This document shows positions 33,882 through 39,926 of a stretch of 39,926 nucleotides of DNA, piece by piece. The notes under the pieces were generated by a model. That model was not told the DNA's origin. It saw only the letters and a list, made by a program, of their open reading frames with translations, and made no database searches. The DNA comes from Flavobacterium hydatis (GTDB lineage Bacteria > Bacteroidota > Bacteroidia > Flavobacteriales > Flavobacteriaceae). Positions within the stretch are counted from its first letter, which is position 1. Each line of letters opens with the position of its first letter. Position numbers and translations under genes: made by a program. The stretch lies in contig NZ_JPRM01000041.1 of the NCBI RefSeq assembly GCF_000737695.1, forward strand, positions 1-39,926. Direction: 5' to 3'.

Positions 33882-34922
33882 TTATTCCAGATAAAAATCG
33901 GCATTTTCAGAGTTGATAATATCAATAGGCAAGAGCGTAATCGCAGGAGTTTCTTTGTGAAAAAGGAAATGTTCTACAAGATATGTTATCCCAAGATAGG
34001 CTTGTCTTTTTTGATTCTGATGAATCAGGAAATCAATTACACCAAGATTTAGATTATTTACATTTTCATCAATTAAGTCATAACCAATCATTCTGATTTT
34101 TTTATCCTTAATCTCACTAATGGTTTTGGCAATTTGATATGCCTTAGATGTAGTAATAAAAACGCCAGATAAGTCAGGGTTTTCATTGATGAAGTTTTTA
34201 AGATTGGCTTCTACATTTGGACTTTTTAGTTTTAGTGTCGTAATCTTATAATCAAGATCTTCCTTATCGCTAAAATAATTTCTGAAACCTCTTTCTTTTT
34301 CCTGCATGTGAATTGCATTTTTGTAGGTTTCGTCAATATGTATAATTGCAATATGACCTTTTTCTAGAATTGTATTTAATAATTTGGCTGCTACACGACC
34401 ACTTCTAAATAAATCTTGTCCAACAAAATTCTTAATTAAAGTAGATTCAACCTGATTGTTAAATGTGTTTACAATGATGTTTAAAGAATCGTATTTTTTT
34501 ATAGCATCTAATGTTTCTTTATGAAATAAAGGCGCTAACAAAACGGCATCTGGCGATTTCTCTATAATCGTTTCATTTGTGTTGGTAAACGATTTTGTTT
34601 TTTCGGGATTAAAATAAAATGTTTCTACACGTATATTGTAGGCTTTAAATTCCTGAACAGCATCTTTTATTCCTTGTATACAAGGAAGCCAATAAGGGTC
34701 AATCTGAGGATCGGGTAATAAAATACAGATATGATAAATCTTATTGTTCTTTAAATTTCGAGCAATAAGATTGGGTTCGTAATCAATTACATTTAAAACT
34801 TCGTTTACTTTTTCTAGAGCCAGCGGGGAAACTTTTCCTCTTTTGTGTAAAACCCTGTCAACAGTACCTTTCGAAACACCTGCTAATTTAGCAATATCTT
34901 TAATCGTATATTTTTTATTCAT
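33882..34922 (-). CDS. LacI-family transcriptional regulator, candidate regulator of this locus
   Basis: 346 aa. The N-terminal helix-turn-helix (YTIKDIAKLAGVSKGTVDRVL, residues 5-25) and hinge region (YEPNLIARNLK) are typical of LacI/GalR proteins. Residues about 60-345 form a periplasmic-binding-protein-like effector domain (YHICILLPDPQIDPYWLPCIQGIKDA, DAVLLAPLFHKE, IAIIHIDETYK, GVFITTSKAYQ, RMIGYDLIDENV). It is flanked by genes whose promoters carry TGTGYTCGARCACA, a palindrome with a central CG as expected for LacI-family operators. The effector is unknown but probably a sugar or sugar phosphate. Its own promoter has no such site: TATATTTG (plus CAAATATA 34930-34937) lies 7 bp from the ATG, so its mRNA may be almost leaderless. 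Confidence 0.9.
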   Translation of the reverse strand: MNKKYTIKDIAKLAGVSKGTVDRVLHKRGKVSPLALEKVNEVLNVIDYEPNLIARNLKNNKIYHICILLPDPQIDPYWLPCIQGIKDAVQEFKAYNIRVETFYFNPEKTKSFTNTNETIIEKSPDAVLLAPLFHKETLDAIKKYDSLNIIVNTFNNQVESTLIKNFVGQDLFRSGRVAAKLLNTILEKGHIAIIHIDETYKNAIHMQEKERGFRNYFSDKEDLDYKITTLKLKSPNVEANLKNFINENPDLSGVFITTSKAYQIAKTISEIKDKKIRMIGYDLIDENVNNLNLGVIDFLIHQNQKRQAYLGITYLVEHFLFHKETPAITLLPIDIINSENADFYLE

Positions 34923-35162
34923 AAGGGGGCAAATATATAAAAACTTTGTATTTATTTTTTTTAGGAAATATTTATAAAGTAAATGGCTTTTTTATTTGTA
35001 ATGAAGTATTTGGTTTAATAGTAAACAATGTAAATGGTTAATGTATTAAAAAATCGAATGTAAAACAAAAATATAAAATTAGGTATTCTTATTTCAATTC
35101 CCATAAAAATCTTAATAAATTTCAAGAAGATTTATGCCAATGTTTTCAAGCTATTATATAAG
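34923..35162. other. AT-rich intergenic sequence
   Basis: Apart from the candidate -7 box of the lacI-family gene (34930-34937), I see no gene or repeat. The operator and promoter of the kinase operon follow. Confidence 0.5.
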
Positions 35163-35199
35163 TGTGCTCGATAACATTATTTTAGTGTGTTCGAGCACA
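35163..35199 (+). promoter_or_regulatory. Paired LacI-type operators upstream of the kinase operon
   Basis: Distal site TGTGCTCGATAACA at 35163-35176 (two changed bases, both in the right half) and proximal perfect site TGTGTTCGAGCACA at 35186-35199. The start-to-start distance is 23 bp, the same as in the susC pair, and the weak site is again the distal one with the same degenerate AACA end. Confidence 0.7.
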
Positions 35200-35214
35200 T
35201 TTTTTTGTTTTTCC

Positions 35215-35245
35215 TAGGTTAATTAAAATTTAATATCTAGTTTCG
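35215..35245 (+). promoter_or_regulatory. Promoter of the kinase-transporter-nagB operon
   Basis: TAGTTTCG at 35238-35245 (-7 box), preceded after 20 bp by TAG at 35215-35217 in the place where the related promoters have TTG. The sequence from the proximal operator through the -7 box aligns with the susC promoter over about 60 bp. The leader to GTG 35332 is about 80 bases. Confidence 0.6.
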
Positions 35246-35331
35246 TAAAGTTAAAACTAAAATAAAAGCCTATTTTACGAACTAATAATAATGCAATAAT
35301 CAGTATTGCAGTATTTTAATATATTTTAAAA

Positions 35332-36408
35332 GTGAAGAAAATTATATCGTTGGCACCGGGAAGAACGTGCCTTTTTGGAGATCATCAAGATTATTTAGGA
35401 TTGCCTGTTATAGCTTGTGCAATAAATAGGAATATACAATTAACAGCAGTACAAAATGTGACTTCGGTTTTTAGACTAAACATGGAGGATATTGATGAAG
35501 TTAGGATCATCGATATCAATGCAACTTTTGCAGAATTAGAGCCACGTGACTACTTTGCTTCTTCGTTACGAGTTTTAAGAAGACAAGGTTGTATTCCTAC
35601 TGTAGGGTATGATATTACTGTAAAAGGAGATATTCCGATTAATTCGGGAACATCAAGTTCATCGGCATTATTAATGGCTTGGATTAACTTCTTGGTAACT
35701 GCTTTTGGAGTTGATTGCGAAGTGACACCAGAGTTTATTGCGCAAATGGGATATGCTTCAGAAGTTTTAGAACATGGAGAACCAGGCGGAATGATGGATC
35801 ATTTTAGTATAGGAGTAGGGAATATTGTTCATATTAATACAAGCGTTCCGTTCTCGTACAATATAATTGGTACAGAATTAAAAGGATTAATTACAGGAGT
35901 ATCGGGAGTTCCAAAAGAGACAATAGGAGTATTAGGAGAAACAAAAGGCAATGCATTATTGGCTATTGATATTGTAAAACAGAATTTTAAAGATTTTGAT
36001 TTACATAAAACCGAATTAGAAGATATCGATAAGTATCGTAATTATTTACCAGACAGATTGATTCCTTTTTTTGAAGCGGCAATTAAAAATTATCATTATA
36101 CAAAAGAAGCTCTAAAAGAATTTGCTAAACCAACGCTTGACTTAGTAAAAATAGGCGAGTTAATGAATATGCACCATGCAGTTTTAAGAGATTTATTGAA
36201 AATATCAGTACCTAGAATAGAAGATATGATTAATGCGGCATTGCGCGCAGGAGCTTATGGAGCCAAGATTGTTGGTTCAGGAGGAGGAGGAAGTATTGTT
36301 GTAATTGCAGATCCAAACAAAGAAGCAGCAGTTGTAGCAGCAATATTAGCCGCTGGCGCAAAAGAGGCTTATGCCGTAACCGTAGATCCGGGAGCAAGAA
36401 TAATATAA
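35332..36408 (+). CDS. GHMP-family sugar kinase, galactokinase-like
   Basis: 358 aa cytosolic kinase; GTG is the start because no in-frame ATG lies upstream of MKKIISLAPGR. The three GHMP motifs are present: APGRTCLFGDHQDYLG (8-23, sugar-binding region), GDIPINSGTSSSSALL (99-114, ATP-binding loop) and AKIVGSGGGGSIVVI near the C-terminus. Two signature positions differ from galactokinase. The GEH of galactokinase reads GDH here, and the segment around the catalytic Asp, MDQF in galactokinase, reads MDHF (Asp156). This suggests a C1 kinase for a galactose-like or N-acetylated hexose rather than galactose itself. It is the first gene of an operon with a nucleotidyltransferase, a transporter and a NagB-type protein. 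Confidence 0.85.
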   Translation: MKKIISLAPGRTCLFGDHQDYLGLPVIACAINRNIQLTAVQNVTSVFRLNMEDIDEVRIIDINATFAELEPRDYFASSLRVLRRQGCIPTVGYDITVKGDIPINSGTSSSSALLMAWINFLVTAFGVDCEVTPEFIAQMGYASEVLEHGEPGGMMDHFSIGVGNIVHINTSVPFSYNIIGTELKGLITGVSGVPKETIGVLGETKGNALLAIDIVKQNFKDFDLHKTELEDIDKYRNYLPDRLIPFFEAAIKNYHYTKEALKEFAKPTLDLVKIGELMNMHHAVLRDLLKISVPRIEDMINAALRAGAYGAKIVGSGGGGSIVVIADPNKEAAVVAAILAAGAKEAYAVTVDPGARII

Positions 36409-36435
36409 TAATTTTAAAATTTTAAAGAACAAATC

Positions 36436-37311
36436 ATGCATGACAATTTAATTATTTTAGCAGGCGGTGCATCTTCTCGAATGAAAAAAGAAGTTGTATT
36501 AAATAATTTAACCGAAGAAGAAATCGCTCAGGCGAATGAAAGAAGCAAAGGCCTAATAGGAGTTGGTCCTAATGGAAGACCTTTGTTAGATTATCTTTTG
36601 CTAAATGCAAAAAAAGCAGGATATAAAAACATCATTATCATTATAGGAGAACAAGGAGAATTGTTTAAAGAATTCTACGGTAACCAAGATAAAAACAATG
36701 ATTTTCATGGGTTAAATATATCATTTGCGGTGCAATATATTCCAGAAGGCAGAGTAAAACCATTTGGTACAGCCGATGCATTATTTCAGGCAGTAGAGCA
36801 ATATCCAGAGATGAATACCCAAAGTTATTCTGCTTGCAATAGCGATAATTTATATTCTACAGCAGCCTTGCTTGCGCTAAGAGAAACTAGCAGCCCAAAT
36901 GCTTTTATTGGCTACGACCGTGATGCATTAGATTTTCCATCCGAAAGAATTTCGCGTTTTGCAATTGCTAAGCTAGATGAAAACAACTACTTATTGGATA
37001 TTCTAGAAAAACCAACTGCAGACGATTTGCAGAATTACAAAGACTCCGAAGGAAAATTAAGAGTAAGCATGAATGCTTTTAAATTTGATGGAGCAATGTT
37101 GTATCCTTATTTAAAAAACTGTCCGGTTAATCCAGAAAGAGACGAAAAAGAATTGCCAACAGTGCTTTTAAATACAATAAAAGACAACCCAAATACTGCT
37201 TTAGGAATCCCTTTTTCTGAGCACGTTCCAGATTTAACTGCCAAAGAAGATATTGCAGAAGTAAAAGAATATCTTAAAAAATACTACCCCGAATTAAATT
37301 GGGAGTCTTAA
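36436..37311 (+). CDS. Sugar-1-phosphate nucleotidyltransferase
   Basis: 291 aa. The N-terminal NTP-binding signature is ILAGGASSRM (residues 7-16). Further family marks are RPLLDYLLLNAKKAGYKNIIII, the GTADAL segment at 111-116 that contacts the base or sugar, and Asp137 in CNSDNLY for magnesium. EKPTADDL corresponds to the EKP sugar-phosphate motif. It should join a sugar-1-phosphate to a nucleotide (UTP, CTP or dTTP not decided). An insert after the signature (about 17-40) is longer than in simple GlmU-like enzymes. It follows the kinase after 27 bp, so the kinase product is the natural substrate. The C-terminal domain of acyl- or acetyltransferase type is absent. Confidence 0.85.
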   Translation: MHDNLIILAGGASSRMKKEVVLNNLTEEEIAQANERSKGLIGVGPNGRPLLDYLLLNAKKAGYKNIIIIIGEQGELFKEFYGNQDKNNDFHGLNISFAVQYIPEGRVKPFGTADALFQAVEQYPEMNTQSYSACNSDNLYSTAALLALRETSSPNAFIGYDRDALDFPSERISRFAIAKLDENNYLLDILEKPTADDLQNYKDSEGKLRVSMNAFKFDGAMLYPYLKNCPVNPERDEKELPTVLLNTIKDNPNTALGIPFSEHVPDLTAKEDIAEVKEYLKKYYPELNWES

Positions 37312-37364
37312 AAAATTAACAAAAATTTCATATCTAATTTAGGAATAAGAAGAACTTATTAAAC

Positions 37365-37372
37365 TACTTTTG
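37365..37372 (+). promoter_or_regulatory. Possible internal promoter before the transporter
   Basis: TACTTTTG matches TAnnTTTG in the 183 bp gap between the nucleotidyltransferase and transporter genes. The -33 region is poor (TTAGG at 37339-37343) and there is no operator palindrome. Confidence 0.35.
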
Positions 37373-37494
37373 TCGTGGTATTGCAAAAAATCCGCATAAA
37401 CTTATGATGAATTTGCAAAAATTATGAAAGTGTTGATGCTATTTTAGATTGAAAAAAAACTACTAATCTATTAACCATCAACCAAAATAAAATT

Positions 37495-38877
37495 ATGTCA
37501 AAGATTGAAAGCGCAATAAGTATAGACCAGAGGAGTACAATTATTCCGATGGTTATTTTAACCGCATTATTTTTTATTCTAGGATTTGTTACCTGGCTAA
37601 ATGGGCCATTAATCCCTTTTTTCGAATTAGCCTGTGAGTTAACAGCATCTCAAGCTTACTTTGTAACATTTGCTTTTTATATCGCTTATTTTGTCATGGC
37701 AGTTCCATCTTCTTGGGTTATCGAGAAAGTGGGATATAAAAACGGAATTTCACTTGGCTTAATTGTAATTGCAATAGGAGCCTTTATGTTTTATCCAGCA
37801 GCTGCAACAAGAACTTTTGTGTTCTTTTTGTTAGCATTATTTACCATGGGAACAGGTTTGGCAATTTTGCAAACCGCTGCAAATCCTTATGTAGTAGTTA
37901 TTGGACCGAGAGAAAGCGCTGCAGCAAGAATTAGTGTTTTAGGAATTGCAAATAAATTTGCAGGATTTATAGCTCCATTAGCCCTGACAGCTTTGGTGTT
38001 ATCAAATATGCAAGAATACACAGCAGATAAAATTGCACTTTTAGACGAGGTTTCTAAAACAGAAGCCCTAAATTTGCTCACATTACAATTGCAAACGCCA
38101 TATCTTTATATGGGATTGGTTATTTTGGTTTTAGCACTTTTAGTTAAGCTATCTCCATTACCAGAAATTGATTTGGATGAAGAAGGTGATGTATTACACT
38201 TAAGTATTTTTAAGCAAATAAGTAATGCTTTTAAGCACCCACAATTAGTTTTAGGAGTAATAACCTTAATGTTATATCTGGCTGCCGAAGTTTTGGCAGG
38301 AGATTCCATCGGAGGATTTGGAAAAGAACTTGGAGTATATGGTAAAGACGGTAATTTTTATCTAAAACTAACTTCATTTACAATGTCGGCAATGGTAGTA
38401 GGATACATTTTAGGAATCACATTAATACCTAAATATCTTTCGCAAGTTACTGCATTAAAAGCATCTGGAATTTTAGGATTAATTTTAGTAATTTTAATAG
38501 TTGTTATTTCACCAGCAATAACGGTTCAGTTTTCAGGAATTCCAGCTATACCTGTAGTAGTGCTTTTAGTAGCATTAATGGGACTTGCAAATGCACTTTG
38601 TTGGCCAGCAATATGGCCAATGGCACTTGCAGATTTAAAAGGATATACCAAAATAGGAAGTGCAATTTTAATCATGGGTATTATTGGAGGAGCAATTTTC
38701 CCTTTAATTTATGGAGCTTGGGCAGAAAGCATCAATGCATCCAATATAGCAAATGGAGTTGCTAAAACTGCCAAAAGCGGAAATCAGATAGCTTATTTAA
38801 TGCTAGTGCCATGCTACTTAATGATCATATTTTTTGCATTTAAAGGACATAAATACAGAAGTTGGACTCGCAAATAA
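37495..38877 (+). CDS. Sugar MFS transporter, FucP/NagP type
   Basis: 460 aa with about twelve membrane helices. The N-terminal part (ALFFILGFVTWLNGPLIPFF, YFVTFAFYIAYFVMAVPSSW) and the signature TMGTGLAILQTAANPYVVVI followed by GPRESAAARISVLGIANKF mark the fucose/glucose-galactose/N-acetylglucosamine proton symporter branch of the major facilitator superfamily. It should import a monosaccharide across the inner membrane. Specificity cannot be read from sequence. The kinase before it and the NagB-type protein after it suggest an amino sugar or galactose-like sugar. The gap of 183 bp before it is larger than others in the operon. Confidence 0.92.
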   Translation: MSKIESAISIDQRSTIIPMVILTALFFILGFVTWLNGPLIPFFELACELTASQAYFVTFAFYIAYFVMAVPSSWVIEKVGYKNGISLGLIVIAIGAFMFYPAAATRTFVFFLLALFTMGTGLAILQTAANPYVVVIGPRESAAARISVLGIANKFAGFIAPLALTALVLSNMQEYTADKIALLDEVSKTEALNLLTLQLQTPYLYMGLVILVLALLVKLSPLPEIDLDEEGDVLHLSIFKQISNAFKHPQLVLGVITLMLYLAAEVLAGDSIGGFGKELGVYGKDGNFYLKLTSFTMSAMVVGYILGITLIPKYLSQVTALKASGILGLILVILIVVISPAITVQFSGIPAIPVVVLLVALMGLANALCWPAIWPMALADLKGYTKIGSAILIMGIIGGAIFPLIYGAWAESINASNIANGVAKTAKSGNQIAYLMLVPCYLMIIFFAFKGHKYRSWTRK

Positions 38878-38919
38878 AACGAAATAAATAAATAAAGTAA
38901 ATAAAAAAAGAAGCGAATA

Positions 38920-39926
38920 ATGTTAAAAAGTTCTATAGATAAGGCGACAGGTTTCGAAAAACGATTCGAAAATATTGACACGGTAGTTTTTGAGAATTCG
39001 ACCGAAGCATCCAAAGCAGTTGCGCAGCAAATCGCTGCACTTATCAAGTCAAAACAAGAGAAAAACGAATCATGTGTATTAGGATTAGCCACGGGATCAT
39101 CTCCAAAGGGATTATATGCCGAGTTAGTACGTTTACACAAAGAAGAAGGATTAAGTTTTAAAAACGTAATCACTTTTAACCTGGACGAGTATTATCCTAT
39201 GGAGCCAGATTCAGTAAATAGCTACGTAAGATTCATGAAAGAATTATTGATGGATCAAGTAGATATTTTACCTGAAAATTATCATATTCCAGACGGACTT
39301 TTAACAAAAGAACAAATAGCAGATTATTGTGCAGATTACGAAGCTAAAATAGAAGCTTTAGGCGGAATTGATTTGCAAGTTCTTGGAATTGGAGCAAATG
39401 GACACATCGGATTCAACGAATCAGGTTCGTTACAAAACTCCAAAACAAGACTAGTAGCCTTAGACCACATTACCAGAGTTGCTGCAAGTAAAGACTTTTT
39501 TGGATTAAACAATACGCCAAGAACAGCCATTACACTTGGAGTGAAAAAGATAATGGAAGCTAAACAAGTTATTCTATTAGCTTGGGGAGAAGGAAAAGCA
39601 GACGTAGTAAGAAAATCTGTAGAAGGAGAAGTTACCAATAGAATTCCTGCGTCATTTTTGCAAGAGCACAACAATGTTGTTTTTGTTTTAGACAAAGAAG
39701 CATCATCAAAACTAACAAGAATCAACAGACCATGGTTAGTAGAGAAAATTGTTTGGACAGATAAATTAACTCGTAAAGCCGTTTTAGGATTAGCGCTAGA
39801 TTTAAAGAAACCAATCTTAATGCTTACCGATGCCGATTATATCGAAAACGGAATGAGTGATTTATTGGCCGATTCAGGACCAGCATACGATATCAATATT
39901 AAGATATTTAATAAACTGCAAAATAC
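38920..39926 (+). CDS. nagB: Long glucosamine-6-phosphate deaminase-like protein (NagB), 3' end outside window
   Basis: Starts at ATG 38920, 42 bp after the transporter, and stays open to the window edge (335 codons so far). The NagB fold covers about residues 10-280, with LATGSSPKGLY, the catalytic Asp89 in NLDEYYPM and His162 in GIGANGHIGFNE, all intact. It converts glucosamine-6-phosphate to fructose-6-phosphate and ammonia. Classical NagB ends near residue 265, whereas this chain continues past KPILMLTDADY and GMSDLLADSGPAYDINIKIF. This matches the long Bacteroidota form of about 640 residues, which I recall having an extra C-terminal domain of the LmbE/PIG-L deacetylase type. That domain lies outside the window and is not seen. 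Confidence 0.88.
   Translation, partial: MLKSSIDKATGFEKRFENIDTVVFENSTEASKAVAQQIAALIKSKQEKNESCVLGLATGSSPKGLYAELVRLHKEEGLSFKNVITFNLDEYYPMEPDSVNSYVRFMKELLMDQVDILPENYHIPDGLLTKEQIADYCADYEAKIEALGGIDLQVLGIGANGHIGFNESGSLQNSKTRLVALDHITRVAASKDFFGLNNTPRTAITLGVKKIMEAKQVILLAWGEGKADVVRKSVEGEVTNRIPASFLQEHNNVVFVLDKEASSKLTRINRPWLVEKIVWTDKLTRKAVLGLALDLKKPILMLTDADYIENGMSDLLADSGPAYDINIKIFNKLQN

Noticed and set aside
38814..39173. 119-codon antisense frame over the transporter end and nagB start
   Set aside because: It overlaps two strongly supported genes and shows no domain or promoter.
20305..39926. The carbohydrate region taken as a recently acquired genomic island
   Set aside because: Base composition matches the neighbours, and no integrase, tRNA gene or flanking direct repeats are visible.

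Overview
The window looks like chromosome of a Flavobacterium or a close relative (Bacteroidota, Flavobacteriaceae). The reasons are the low GC content, a gldI gliding-motility gene, a type IX secretion C-terminal sorting domain, a SusC/SusD pair, promoters of the Bacteroidota form TTG-N19..21-TAnnTTTG, absence of Shine-Dalgarno dependence, and many short interspersed palindromic repeats between genes. No species can be named from the sequence alone. No rRNA, tRNA, CRISPR array, prophage or intact insertion sequence was seen.

Layout. 46-4074 (minus): a four-gene operon, nrnA-like phosphoesterase, gldI, and two cyclophilin-FKBP fusion prolyl isomerases. 4306-6024 (minus): a CLC channel/antiporter and a RidA protein. 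6076-6517: interspersed repeats. 6518-7995 (minus): a two-gene unit of a degenerate Hint-fold protein and a phytanoyl-CoA dioxygenase-like protein. 8294-9512 (minus): cbpA-type DnaJ and its modulator cbpM. 9801-10514 (plus): an exported protein of unknown function, followed by six copies of a 65 bp tandem repeat. 11245-13517 (minus): tandem duplicate SASA-family esterases, only one with a clear T9SS sorting domain. 14224-20227 (plus): guaA, two LysM proteins and an OsmC protein.

20305-39926 is mostly a carbohydrate utilisation region. On the minus strand are GH35 beta-galactosidase, GH109 alpha-N-acetylgalactosaminidase, a DUF5077/DUF3472 protein, SusD and SusC. Then come a lipoprotein with a C-terminal zinc ribbon (plus), a Tat-exported metallophosphoesterase (minus), a CBM9-like protein (plus), a LacI-family regulator (minus), and a plus-strand operon of GHMP (galactokinase-like) kinase, sugar-phosphate nucleotidyltransferase, FucP/NagP-type sugar transporter and a long NagB-type deaminase that runs off the window.

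The main finding is a shared 14 bp palindrome, TGTGYTCGARCACA. It occurs as a pair with identical 23 bp spacing upstream of susC and upstream of the kinase operon, and singly between the phosphoesterase and the CBM9-like gene. All three sit in a promoter context that is itself conserved. The LacI-type regulator encoded among these sites is the obvious candidate to bind them. This would tie outer-membrane uptake, exported hydrolases and cytoplasmic sugar activation into one regulon. I infer a galacto- or amino-sugar glycan as substrate (alpha-GalNAc and beta-Gal ends, NagB-type end step), but the precise sugar is not proven by sequence.
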